From the NCBI GenBank assembly GCA_965230195.1, contig OZ245997.1, positions 2,542,001 through 2,606,000 on the forward strand: a stretch of 64,000 nucleotides of DNA, in the 5' to 3' direction. The position numbers and the translations under genes are program-made. The first letter of the stretch is position 1. Each line of letters starts with the position of its first letter. Below, one piece after another: positions 37,521-46,609 of the stretch. The notes under the pieces were generated by a model. That model was not told where the DNA came from. It did no database searches and saw nothing but the letters and a program-made list of their open reading frames with translations. The stretch is from Putridiphycobacter sp965230195. GTDB taxonomy: Bacteria; Bacteroidota; Bacteroidia; Flavobacteriales_D; Crocinitomicaceae.

Positions 37521-40500
37521 ATGCTTGAAATTTTTAAGAAGCTATTAGGAAGTAAAGAGAAGAAAGACGAAAAAATTTTCCGACCATATATAGATAAAGT
37601 TAATGCTGAGTTTGTAAAGCTGTCAACGCTATCAAATGACGAACTGAGAGATAAAACAACTGAGTTTAAATCAAGAATTAAAACTTATGTCAAGGAAACC
37701 GAAGATAAAATAGAGGCACTTAAAAAACAGGTAGAGGAAAATCCGGGAATGGATTTTCATCAAAAAGATGAAATTTTTAATAATGTTGACAAATTGTCAA
37801 AGGTTCTTGATGAAAAATTAGAAGAAATTCTTGAACAGTTATTACCTGAAGCATTTGCTGTTGTTAAAGAAACTGCCAGACGTTTTGCTGAAAACGATCA
37901 AATTACTGTAACTGCGAGAGACTATGACAGAACTCTAGCCGAAAAGAAAGGACATATTGCAATTAATGGTGATCAGGCTGTATGGGATATGACCTGGGAT
38001 GCTGCAGGAACGGAAGTGACCTGGAACATGATTCATTATGATGTGCAAATTTATGGTGGAGCAGTACTTCATAAAGGTAATGTGGCAGAAATGCAGACAG
38101 GGGAAGGAAAAACCCTTGTAGCTACACTACCTGTATATTTAAATGCTTTGGCTGGTAAAGGGGTTCATCTGGTAACGGTTAATGATTACCTTGCTAAAAG
38201 GGATTCTGAATGGATGGGACCATTATATGAGTTCCATGGGTTATCTGTTGATTGTATTGATAAACATCAGCCTAATTCACCTGACAGAAAAAAGGCATAT
38301 AGAGCAGATATTACATTTGGTACCAATAATGAGTTTGGATTTGACTATTTAAGGGATAATATGACTTCCGATCCTGATTCAATTGTACAACATAAACATC
38401 ATTTCTCGATTGTTGATGAGGTGGATTCGGTTTTAATTGATGATGCCCGAACACCTTTGATTATTTCAGGACCAACAGCAAACGGAGATAAGCAGGAATA
38501 TGATGCCTTGAAGCCTAAAGTAGAAAAGATTGTTGCAGCGCAAAGAAAGTTAATCAATGAATTATTAATTGAAGCGAAGCAAAAGCTAAAAGGAATTGAA
38601 GACGGAACAGCAACACGGGAAGATCTTGAAGAAGGGGGAATTGCTTTATTAAGAACTTATAGAGGACTGCCAAAGAATAGTGCCTTAATTAAATTTTTAA
38701 GTGAACCTGGAATCAGAGCGCAATTACAAAAAACAGAGAATTTTTACTTGCAGGACAGAGAAAAGGAAATGCCAAAAATAGATAAGGAACTCTATTTTGT
38801 GATCAGTGAAAAACAAAATTCGATTGAATTAACAGATAAAGGTATAGACCTTCTCGCTTCAGGTGAAGAGAAGAACTACTACATTATGCCTGACTTGTCA
38901 ATTGTATTGAATGATATTGAAAAGGAGAATTTGCCAAAAGATCAGGAATTGGCAAAGAAAGAAGCATTGATTAAGGATTACACCGTTAAATCTGAGCGGA
39001 TTCACAGTATTAACCAATTGTTAAAGGCTTATACCTTATTCTTTAAAGAAGAAGAGTATGTGGTGGTTAATGGTAAGGTAATGATTGTAGATGAATCAAC
39101 CGGTAGGATGATGGAAGGCAGACGATTCTCGGATGGATTACATCAGGCGCTTGAGGCTAAAGAAAATGTTAAGATTGAGGCAGCCACCCAAACTTATGCA
39201 ACGGTAACGCTTCAAAACTTCTTTAGAATGTACCATAAACTGTCAGGGATGACTGGTACAGCTGAAACAGAAGCTCAGGAATTATGGGATATCTATGAAT
39301 TAGACGTTGTTATTATTCCTACTAACAGACCAATTGCCAGAAAAGATGAAGAAGATTTGGTATATAAAACGACCAGAGAAAAATTCAATGCGGTAATTGA
39401 AGAAATAGATAAAATTGTAAAGCAGGGGAGACCGGTACTGGTAGGAACAACTACTGTAGAGTTCTCAGAGTTATTAAGTAGAATGTTGAAGATGCGAAAA
39501 ATTCAGCATAGCGTATTGAATGCCAAGTACCACCAACAGGAAGCAGAAATAGTTGCCGAAGCAGGTAATGCCGGAAAAGTAACTATTGCAACCAATATGG
39601 CGGGTCGTGGAACCGATATTAAGTTAAGTGATGAAGTAAAAGCGGCGGGAGGATTAGCGATCATAGGTACCGAACGTCACGATTCAAGACGAGTTGACAG
39701 ACAGTTAAGAGGTAGGGCAGGTCGTCAGGGAGATCCTGGGTCTTCTCAGTTTTTTGTTTCACTGGAGGATAGCCTGATGCGTAAATTTGGATCAGAGAGA
39801 ATTGCCAAGGTGATGGATAGAATGGGGTATAAAGAAGGAGAAGTAATTCAGCACGGAATGATTTCCAAATCAATTGAACGGGCTCAGAAGAAAGTAGAGG
39901 AAAACAACTTTGGTATTCGTAAAAGATTACTGGAATATGATGATGTAATGAATGCCCAAAGAAATGCTATTTACAAAAAACGTAAAAATGCATTAGTTGG
40001 TGATAGAATTGGATTAGATGTTTCAAATATGTTCTATGATGTAGTTGAGGATATCGTTAATGATAACTATCCTAAAAAAGACTTCGCCAATTTTGAATTT
40101 GAATGTGCAAGATTTTTAAGAATTGATACACCGGTTTCAGAATCTGAATTTACATCTACAAATCCAAGCCAGCTGATAGATTTAATGTATGATAAAGCAG
40201 TTGAAGCCTACAATCAAAAATCTGAAGGGGTTATACTTAAAGCTAAGCCGGTGGTTGAGCAGGTATTTAAAAACGAAGGAGATAAATATAAAAACATGGC
40301 CTTCCCGATTTCGGATGGAGAAAAGTCAATTAATGTGGTTATGCCGTTAGAAGAAGGTGCAGCAACAGGCGCTAAAATTTTAAAGCGACAAATTGAAAAG
40401 ATGATTACTTTAGGCTTTATTGATAATGAATGGAAGGATCACCTGAGAAAAATGGATGATTTGAGAACTTCAGTTCAACATGCTTCGATTGAGCAAAAAG

Positions 40501-40913
40501 ATCCGTTAGTAATTTATAAAAAAGAAGCATTTGATTTGTTTACAACCATGACTGGTAAGATGAGTAAAGAAGTCATTTCATTTTTGGTAAGAGCGAATCT
40601 GCCTCAGGAATCACCACAGCAGGCGGCAAGTACCGAGGTTGTAGATTTTGAAGAGGTTGGTCATGCTTTTGATAACGGACAGGTTTCAAGTACACCGGCA
40701 CCAGAATTTTCGGGTAGCGAAGGTTATGAAGAGGCCATGAGAAATTCCGGTAATCAGGCACCAAAGGCCAAGCCTGTGGTTGCTCAACCTAAAATTGGTC
40801 GAAATGAAAGAATTACAATCCGTAATATGCAAACCGGAGAAGAAAAGACCATTAAATTTAAACAGGCAGAACCACTGTTGAAATCAAGACAGTGGATGAT
40901 TGTCCAACAATAA
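37521..40913 (+). CDS. secA: Preprotein translocase ATPase SecA
   Basis: An 1130-residue motor that drives proteins through SecYEG. Walker A is MQTGEGKT (191-198), the DEAD-type box is DEVD (299-302) followed by SVLIDDARTPLIISG, motif NMAGRGTDI and the RQLRGRAGRQGDPG arginine-finger region come later, and the helical scaffold contains EWKDHLRKMDDLR. It is longer than E. coli SecA (901) because of insertions near residues 60-115 and 320-420, usual in Bacteroidota. The C-terminus ends in EEKTIKFKQAEPLL and lacks the Cys-rich zinc motif that binds SecB in proteobacteria. All Sec-dependent T9SS cargo in this window would depend on it. A terminator follows. Confidence 0.97.
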   Translation: MLEIFKKLLGSKEKKDEKIFRPYIDKVNAEFVKLSTLSNDELRDKTTEFKSRIKTYVKETEDKIEALKKQVEENPGMDFHQKDEIFNNVDKLSKVLDEKLEEILEQLLPEAFAVVKETARRFAENDQITVTARDYDRTLAEKKGHIAINGDQAVWDMTWDAAGTEVTWNMIHYDVQIYGGAVLHKGNVAEMQTGEGKTLVATLPVYLNALAGKGVHLVTVNDYLAKRDSEWMGPLYEFHGLSVDCIDKHQPNSPDRKKAYRADITFGTNNEFGFDYLRDNMTSDPDSIVQHKHHFSIVDEVDSVLIDDARTPLIISGPTANGDKQEYDALKPKVEKIVAAQRKLINELLIEAKQKLKGIEDGTATREDLEEGGIALLRTYRGLPKNSALIKFLSEPGIRAQLQKTENFYLQDREKEMPKIDKELYFVISEKQNSIELTDKGIDLLASGEEKNYYIMPDLSIVLNDIEKENLPKDQELAKKEALIKDYTVKSERIHSINQLLKAYTLFFKEEEYVVVNGKVMIVDESTGRMMEGRRFSDGLHQALEAKENVKIEAATQTYATVTLQNFFRMYHKLSGMTGTAETEAQELWDIYELDVVIIPTNRPIARKDEEDLVYKTTREKFNAVIEEIDKIVKQGRPVLVGTTTVEFSELLSRMLKMRKIQHSVLNAKYHQQEAEIVAEAGNAGKVTIATNMAGRGTDIKLSDEVKAAGGLAIIGTERHDSRRVDRQLRGRAGRQGDPGSSQFFVSLEDSLMRKFGSERIAKVMDRMGYKEGEVIQHGMISKSIERAQKKVEENNFGIRKRLLEYDDVMNAQRNAIYKKRKNALVGDRIGLDVSNMFYDVVEDIVNDNYPKKDFANFEFECARFLRIDTPVSESEFTSTNPSQLIDLMYDKAVEAYNQKSEGVILKAKPVVEQVFKNEGDKYKNMAFPISDGEKSINVVMPLEEGAATGAKILKRQIEKMITLGFIDNEWKDHLRKMDDLRTSVQHASIEQKDPLVIYKKEAFDLFTTMTGKMSKEVISFLVRANLPQESPQQAASTEVVDFEEVGHAFDNGQVSSTPAPEFSGSEGYEEAMRNSGNQAPKAKPVVAQPKIGRNERITIRNMQTGEEKTIKFKQAEPLLKSRQWMIVQQ

Positions 40914-40928
40914 ACAAAGATTAAAACA

Positions 40929-40960
40929 AAAAAGCTGCTGTGTTAAAGGCAGCTTTTTTT
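40929..40960 (+). terminator. Intrinsic terminator after secA
   Basis: AAAGCTGC at 40931-40938 pairs with GCAGCTTT at 40949-40956, followed by a run of T, 16 bases after the secA stop. Confidence 0.8.
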
Positions 40961-41095
40961 AGGTACAATAATAATTTGATATTTAAGTCTAAATCATTTG
41001 TTTTAAGTGTTTTGACTGTGTTGAAGTGAACTCTGTTTTTAACAAGTCATTTTTTTAGAATAAATTCCCATCTTTGTCGTTAAGAAATAATTAGT

Positions 41096-43048
41096 TTGAA
41101 ACTTTCCGTAATCATAGTTAATTATAATGTAGAGTACTTTTTAGAGCAATGTCTAAACTCTGCATTTAAAGCTCTTAATGAAGTTGAGGGGGAAGTTTTT
41201 GTAGTAGATAATAATTCAATTGATGGATCGGTAGAGATGGTTCGTCAAAAATTTCCACAAGTCAATTTAATTGCCAATACTGACAATCCCGGTTTTTCTA
41301 TTGCTAATAATCAGGCAATACACCTGTCGAAAGGAGAATATGTATTGTTATTGAATCCGGATACTGTTGTTGAAGAAGATACCTTTAAACAAGTAGTTGA
41401 ATTTATGGACAATAACCCTGATGCGGGAGGGTTAGGTGTTAAAATGGTAGATGGAAAAGGTGTTTTTTTACCAGAATCGAAAAGAGGATTGCCAACACCG
41501 GCAGTTGCTTTTTACAAGATTTTTGGCCTTTCGAGATTATTTCCCAATTCAAAAAAGTTTGGAAAATATCATTTGTCTTATCTGAATCGGGAGGAAATTC
41601 ATGAAATTGAGATTCTGTCGGGGGCATTCATGTTAATGCGAAAAAAGGCATTAGATGAGGTAGGTGTACTGGACGAGACCTTTTTTATGTATGGCGAAGA
41701 CATTGACTTGAGTTATCGCTTGATTTTAGGAGGGTACAAAAATTATTACTATCCCAAAACAAGAATTATTCATTATAAAGGAGAAAGCACTAAGAAAAGC
41801 AGTGTGAATTACGTATTCGTATTTTACAATGCTATGATCATTTTTGCGCGGAAACACTTTTCCCAAAAAAATGCCAGATTGTTTTCCTTCCTTATTAATA
41901 CTGCAATTTATTTCAGAGCCGGTTTAGCCATATTTTCAAGGCTGATTAAGAAAATGTTTCTTGGATTGTTGGATTTTGCGGTTTTACTGGTAGGAATGGT
42001 TATTATAACCAATCAATATCAGGACATTCAAGGCATACAATTCCCTGAGCATATAGTCAGATGGGGACTGCCAATTTATGTGTTAGTATGGCTTTTGGCC
42101 CAGTTGTTTGCCGGAGGTTATGATAAACCACACCGATTAGGAAAGTACTTAATTGGAAGCCTTGCAGGTACAGGAACAATATTGGTTATTTATGCACTTT
42201 TGCCAAAAGATTATCAATTTTCAAGGTTGATTATTCTGATTGGAGGAACATTTTCATTTCTGTATTATGTATTGACCCGGGTATTCATGCATTATTTGGC
42301 TGGAGAATCATTTAAACTAGGTGGAAACCACAGTAAAAATATTGTAATTGTTGGGGATGCTGAGGAAACGAAAAGAGTTAAATCAATTATTTCTAATGCC
42401 AATTCAAGTATAAAATCAGTCTATTTCGTTTCTAATACCGCCGAAAAGATTGATGATTCATACGTTGGTTCCTATAATCAGCTGGAGCAGGTTATTGATA
42501 TTCATAAGATTCATGAGGTTATTTTTTGCGCCAAAAATATTACAGCTGAGGAAACCATTAGTCAAATGATCAAATTGGACTCAAGGCATCTGGACTTTAA
42601 AATATCACAACCTGAGTCATCCTATGTAATTGGAAGTAATACGATTGATAGTCAGGGTGATTTGTATTTTATGGACATCAATCAGGTGAACAAACCAGCA
42701 CACATCAGAAACAAACGGGTATTGGACATTGTTTTGTCCTTATTATTACTGATTTTTTCTCCGGTTATTGTTTGGCTTTATTCAAACAAAAAACAGTTTT
42801 TGGGTAATTTATTTCAGGTAGTGATAGGAAAAAAATCTTTTGTGGGTTATACCCATACTCAACATATGGGGAATTTGAAGTTGCCAAAGATTAAACAAGG
42901 TATTTTAAATACAGCAGCTTTGTTGGAAAGACCAACGGATGAAATAGAGATTATTGCCAGGATGAATTTGATCTATGCCAAGAACCACACAATGTTGATG
43001 GATCTGAAAATTATTTGGAATAATTTTTTACGTTTAGATCAGCGCTAA
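41096..43048 (+). CDS. GT2 glycosyltransferase fused to a degenerate sugar-phosphate transferase
   Basis: A 650-residue fusion. Residues 1-260 are a family 2 glycosyltransferase (WbbL/rhamnosyltransferase-like): VIIVNYNV, VDNNS, LLNPDTVV and the GAFMLMRKKALDEVG acceptor region. Hydrophobic segments follow (about 275-310 and 325-405), then a Rossmann-like domain (about 410-530). The end resembles the membrane part of initiating sugar transferases (WcaJ type): NKRVLDIVLSLLLL, then GKKSFVGY, KQGILN and MDLKIIWNNFL. The catalytic middle of that family (the KFRTM and D-E-L-P segments) is missing, so this part is unlikely to be active. The start is TTG: an in-frame stop lies at 41081-41083 and no ATG is available before the conserved first strand. 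The role is probably surface polysaccharide or O-antigen assembly. Confidence 0.85.
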   Translation: MKLSVIIVNYNVEYFLEQCLNSAFKALNEVEGEVFVVDNNSIDGSVEMVRQKFPQVNLIANTDNPGFSIANNQAIHLSKGEYVLLLNPDTVVEEDTFKQVVEFMDNNPDAGGLGVKMVDGKGVFLPESKRGLPTPAVAFYKIFGLSRLFPNSKKFGKYHLSYLNREEIHEIEILSGAFMLMRKKALDEVGVLDETFFMYGEDIDLSYRLILGGYKNYYYPKTRIIHYKGESTKKSSVNYVFVFYNAMIIFARKHFSQKNARLFSFLINTAIYFRAGLAIFSRLIKKMFLGLLDFAVLLVGMVIITNQYQDIQGIQFPEHIVRWGLPIYVLVWLLAQLFAGGYDKPHRLGKYLIGSLAGTGTILVIYALLPKDYQFSRLIILIGGTFSFLYYVLTRVFMHYLAGESFKLGGNHSKNIVIVGDAEETKRVKSIISNANSSIKSVYFVSNTAEKIDDSYVGSYNQLEQVIDIHKIHEVIFCAKNITAEETISQMIKLDSRHLDFKISQPESSYVIGSNTIDSQGDLYFMDINQVNKPAHIRNKRVLDIVLSLLLLIFSPVIVWLYSNKKQFLGNLFQVVIGKKSFVGYTHTQHMGNLKLPKIKQGILNTAALLERPTDEIEIIARMNLIYAKNHTMLMDLKIIWNNFLRLDQR

Positions 43049-43049
43049 A

Positions 43050-43075
43050 AAAAGCCGCTTAAAAAAAGCGGCTCT
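43050..43075 (-). terminator. Intrinsic terminator between convergent genes
   Basis: AGCCGCT at 43053-43059 pairs with AGCGGCT at 43067-43073. On the minus strand the stem is followed by seven T, so it mainly serves the TerB-like gene ending at 43093. Confidence 0.7.
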
Positions 43076-43092
43076 CAATTCAGTAAAGTATC

Positions 43093-43509
43093 TTAGTTCA
43101 ATTCTGTTAGAATTGTATCATTATCTTCTCCGCGAACAATTAAAGCAATAACGCTTTCAACATCCACATCATCAATAGATTTATAACCTAATTGAATGGC
43201 AAAACGCTCAACCAATTTCATTTCTCTGTCTTCAATGATATTGTCAGCAATCATAATTCTTACCAGGTCAATTAACATTTCGAATCTTTCATCTTTCGAA
43301 ATAGGAGGAATTACCGGATACTTTTTAGGGTCATCCATTATTGTTCCGATTTGAGAATAAGTTAATCCTATTCTTCTACCGATTTTGTGTAAGGCAAGAA
43401 TTTCAGTGTCATCTAGGTTTCCATCAGCATTTGCGATAAGAACCAAATTCTTAAAATGACCTTTATCCTGCGTTCTTTCTCCACTTTCAAATATTTCAGC
43501 TATTGACAT
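43093..43509 (-). CDS. TerB-like protein
   Basis: A 138-residue all-helical, acidic protein of the TerB/tellurite-resistance-B-like type, with the recurring A-D-G-x-L-D-D-x-E pattern (LIANADGNLDDTEILAL near 25-40) and the second half pattern ADNIIEDREMKLVERFA. TerB-like domains bind divalent cations and occur in stress and surveillance systems, but no ter gene or other partner lies nearby and the function is open. The ATG at 43509 is chosen because the earlier in-frame ATG at 43539 lies upstream of a good -7 promoter box (43528-43535), so it would not be transcribed. It is a single gene, convergent with the GT2 fusion. Confidence 0.75.
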   Translation of the reverse strand: MSIAEIFESGERTQDKGHFKNLVLIANADGNLDDTEILALHKIGRRIGLTYSQIGTIMDDPKKYPVIPPISKDERFEMLIDLVRIMIADNIIEDREMKLVERFAIQLGYKSIDDVDVESVIALIVRGEDNDTILTELN

Positions 43510-43527
43510 ATCTATTAAAATTTTGCA

Positions 43528-43561
43528 CAAAAATAGCATTATTTTTAATTTATATGTTCAA
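43528..43561 (-). promoter_or_regulatory. Promoter of the TerB-like gene
   Basis: On the minus strand TTG (43561-43559), 23 bases, then TATTTTTG (43535-43528) fits the Bacteroidota -33/-7 pattern, leaving a leader of about 13-18 bases to the ATG at 43509. It decides the start of that gene. Confidence 0.5.
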
Positions 43562-43614
43562 ATACGGGCAAATTCTAAAGTTAAATTAACCCCAAAGAGT
43601 TGAAGTTATCAACA

Positions 43615-43644
43615 TTGCAATTGGCCTAAAATCGACTATATTTG
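43615..43644 (+). promoter_or_regulatory. Promoter of the FAD oxidoreductase gene
   Basis: TTG at 43615-43617, 19 bases, then TATATTTG at 43637-43644. The box ends five bases before the ATG at 43650, suggesting an almost leaderless transcript. Confidence 0.5.
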
Positions 43645-43649
43645 GGCCC

Positions 43650-45200
43650 ATGATTAAGGTAGTTGATTTAAGGGTGATTCCTGAAAAGGCAGACGATTGG
43701 GATTATTTAACCCACCTGGTATGTCAGGAATTAGATATCAGGATTGATCAAACGAATCATATTGAATTAATCAAGCGGTCAATTGATGCCAGAAAAAAAC
43801 AAATTGTTTATCAGTTAAGATTTAACGTTTACATTAAAGAGCCTGTACCGGAAGCGAGGCCCTATTTTGTTCCTAAACAAGTGGAAAATGGTCAACCTGT
43901 TCATATTATAGGAGCTGGCCCTGCAGGACTTTTTGCAGCCTTGGCGGCAATTGAAGATGGTTTGAAGCCTATTGTTTTTGATCGTGGAAAAATGGTAAGG
44001 GAACGCCGGAGAGACCTGGCTCAAATTAATAAAGCTCTGGTTGTTAACCCTGAATCCAACTATTGTTTTGGAGAAGGTGGAGCAGGAACGTATTCAGATG
44101 GAAAGCTCTATACAAGATCCAAAAAAAGGGGAAATGTTAAAAAAGTACTGGAATGGCTGGTTCATTTTGGGGCAGATCCTGATATTTTGATTGATGCGCA
44201 TCCCCATATTGGAACCAACCGACTGCCAAAAATTATAGAGGCTATTCGTGAAGGCATATTAAATGCAGGAGGAGAGGTTCATTTTAATTCCAAACTGACT
44301 GATTTTTTTATTGAAGATCGTAAGATTACTGGTATTGAGATTAATAATGAAGAACGTCATCAGGTCAACCATTTAATTTTAGCCACAGGACATTCTGCCA
44401 GAGATATTTTTTACCTTTTGGATAAAAGAGGGATTAAAATTGAAGCTAAGCCATTTGCATTAGGAGTTAGAATTGAACATAGTCAGCACTTAATTGATGA
44501 AATTCAGTATCATGGCCGGTTAAGTGACCAATATCTGCCACCTGCCTCTTATAGCTTGGTTACACAAGTTGAAGGAACAGGAGTGTTTTCATTTTGCATG
44601 TGTCCGGGAGGAATAGTTGCACCATGCGCAACTTCGCAGAACGAGGTGGTAACGAATGGATGGTCGCCCTCCAAGCGAAACAATCCATTTGCTAACTCAG
44701 GTATTGTGGTTCAGGTTTCACCGGAAATGCTACCGGGGTATACGCCTGATAATCCATGGATTTGCCTTGATTTTCAAAAAGAAGTTGAACAAAATTGCTG
44801 GGATGCCGCAGGACAAACGCAACAGGTACCGGCACAACGATTAATGGATTTTATCAATAATAAAACTTCTGAAAGCTTACCTGAATCTTCATATATTCCC
44901 GGAATGGTATCAGTTAATTTAAAGTCAGTGATGCCTGAATTGATTACAAATAGATTACACACAGCATTTCTCGATTTCGGTAAAAAAATGAAAGGCTTTC
45001 TGACCAATCAAGCTGTTTTACATGCCCCGGAATCACGGACGTCTTCTCCGGTAAAAGTGCCAAGAGATAAGATTACGCTTGAGCACGTGGACATAAAAGG
45101 GCTTTATCCATGCGCCGAAGGAGCAGGATATGCCGGAGGAATTGTTTCTGCTGCGGTTGATGGGATAAGATGCATTGAAAGTATTTCAAATAATCATTAA
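43650..45200 (+). CDS. FAD-dependent oxidoreductase (COG2509-type dehydrogenase)
   Basis: A 516-residue flavoprotein. Residues 1-70 form a small N-terminal domain typical of this family. The dinucleotide-binding motif HIIGAGPAGLFAA follows at 85-97, then GKMVRERRRDLAQINK and the FGEGGAGTYSDGKL segment near 135-148, and the second FAD contact LILATGHSARD near 247-257. Two Cys in FSFCMCPGG (about 313-321) may be redox active or bind metal. The C-terminal CAEGAGYAGGI motif closes the FAD site. The family is widespread and annotated as an NAD(P)/FAD-dependent dehydrogenase, but its substrate is not established. It is a single gene, followed by murF after 83 bases with a separate promoter box. Confidence 0.88.
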   Translation: MIKVVDLRVIPEKADDWDYLTHLVCQELDIRIDQTNHIELIKRSIDARKKQIVYQLRFNVYIKEPVPEARPYFVPKQVENGQPVHIIGAGPAGLFAALAAIEDGLKPIVFDRGKMVRERRRDLAQINKALVVNPESNYCFGEGGAGTYSDGKLYTRSKKRGNVKKVLEWLVHFGADPDILIDAHPHIGTNRLPKIIEAIREGILNAGGEVHFNSKLTDFFIEDRKITGIEINNEERHQVNHLILATGHSARDIFYLLDKRGIKIEAKPFALGVRIEHSQHLIDEIQYHGRLSDQYLPPASYSLVTQVEGTGVFSFCMCPGGIVAPCATSQNEVVTNGWSPSKRNNPFANSGIVVQVSPEMLPGYTPDNPWICLDFQKEVEQNCWDAAGQTQQVPAQRLMDFINNKTSESLPESSYIPGMVSVNLKSVMPELITNRLHTAFLDFGKKMKGFLTNQAVLHAPESRTSSPVKVPRDKITLEHVDIKGLYPCAEGAGYAGGIVSAAVDGIRCIESISNNH

Positions 45201-45257
45201 ACAAGGTCTGTTGATAATTGAAAACTGTCTCAACCTCATTTATTGAAGTCTAATCTC

Positions 45258-45265
45258 TATATTTG
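45258..45265 (+). promoter_or_regulatory. TAnnTTTG -7 box upstream of murF
   Basis: TATATTTG ends 18 bases before the murF ATG. No TTG is well placed at -33. Confidence 0.4.
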
Positions 45266-45283
45266 GTTGGCTAAAATAAACCA

Positions 45284-46567
45284 ATGACAATAGAAGCGCT
45301 TCACAACCTATTCTTAAAAACTTCGGGGATATCAACCGATACCAGAAAGATTTCGAAAGACTCACTGTTTTTTGCTTTGAAAGGCAGTAATTTTAATGGT
45401 AATACTTTTGCTAAAAAAGCCCTTGAATCAGGAGCAATGTATGCGGTGGTTGATGAGGCAGAGGCTTGTTGGGGAGAACAATACATTCTGGTAGAGGATA
45501 CCCTGAAAACACTTCAGGACCTGGCGCGTTTTCACCGGCAACAATTTAATATTCCCATAATCGGAATTACAGGAAGTAATGGAAAAACAACCTCTAAAGA
45601 ATTGATTGGAGAAGTGCTTAAACAATCCTATAATGTATTGATGACACAAGGTAATCTCAATAATCATTTAGGAGTGCCATTTACATTATTGGAGCTCAAA
45701 AAGGAGCACGAAATTGCCATTATTGAAATGGGAGCCAATAAACCAGGAGACATTAAGGAGCTGGCAGAAATTGCTGAACCAGACTATGGGTTAATTACAA
45801 ATATAGGAACAGCACATATTGAGGGATTTGGCAGTTTACAAGGCGTAATAAATACCAAAACAGAACTGTATACCTTTATTAAAAATACAGAGGGACAATT
45901 ATTTTACAACTCAGATGATGATTTGTTAAGTGGTTTATTACCTCAAAATACATCTTCCCACCCTTATGGTGAGAAACAAGGTGAGGTAAAAGGAAATTTG
46001 AAGGGATTAACACCATATGTTCGATTAGTCTGGTCATATGAGGACTATACATCACCGGATATAGATACTCATTTGGTGGGAAAGTATAACTTCACTAATT
46101 TTTTGGCCGCAATTTGTATCGGAAAACACTTCGAAGTACCTGATGATGCCATTAATGCTGCTTTATCTTCTTACCAACCTTCAAATAACCGGTCACAGGT
46201 CACCAAAACAGAAAGAAATACACTAATTGTGGATTGTTATAATGCTAATCCTTCAAGTATGTTGAATGCACTGGACAGTTTTTTTGAAATGACCGGTGAC
46301 AAGAAAGTTGCTTTTTTAGGAGATATGCTGGAGCTGGGGGATATTTCGGTAGAAGAACATCAAAAAGTGGCTGATCAACTTAAAGGAAAAGGAATTGAGG
46401 TTTACTTTGTTGGTAACGAATTTCAAAAAATTGAATCAGATCAAAAGCACTTTTTAACCGTAGACAATTTAATTGAAGCCTCAGTTCCCGATCAAATCAG
46501 CAATGGTTTAGTGCTCTTAAAAGGTTCCAGGGGTATTAAATTGGAAAGATTGATAGAACGCTTATAA
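45284..46567 (+). CDS. murF: UDP-N-acetylmuramoyl-tripeptide--D-alanyl-D-alanine ligase
   Basis: A 427-residue Mur ligase. The N-terminal UDP-binding domain has STDTRKISKDSLFFALKG (17-34), the ATP loop is GITGSNGKTT (94-103), then NNHLGVPFTLLEL, EMGANKPGDI and the late DCYNANPSSM motif typical of MurF. It adds D-Ala-D-Ala to UDP-MurNAc-tripeptide in the cytoplasm, completing the peptidoglycan precursor. The length is close to the family norm (about 430). It stands apart from the usual mur/fts cluster, with an unrelated flavoprotein before it and an ABC importer after it (42 bases). Confidence 0.95.
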   Translation: MTIEALHNLFLKTSGISTDTRKISKDSLFFALKGSNFNGNTFAKKALESGAMYAVVDEAEACWGEQYILVEDTLKTLQDLARFHRQQFNIPIIGITGSNGKTTSKELIGEVLKQSYNVLMTQGNLNNHLGVPFTLLELKKEHEIAIIEMGANKPGDIKELAEIAEPDYGLITNIGTAHIEGFGSLQGVINTKTELYTFIKNTEGQLFYNSDDDLLSGLLPQNTSSHPYGEKQGEVKGNLKGLTPYVRLVWSYEDYTSPDIDTHLVGKYNFTNFLAAICIGKHFEVPDDAINAALSSYQPSNNRSQVTKTERNTLIVDCYNANPSSMLNALDSFFEMTGDKKVAFLGDMLELGDISVEEHQKVADQLKGKGIEVYFVGNEFQKIESDQKHFLTVDNLIEASVPDQISNGLVLLKGSRGIKLERLIERL

Positions 46568-46609
46568 TCATAAAACCCCATTTAAGTTTTATAATTTAGA
46601 CAAATTGAG

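Noticed and set aside
43510..43539. Ten extra N-terminal residues for the TerB-like protein
   Set aside because: The upstream ATG precedes the -7 promoter box and would lie outside the transcript.
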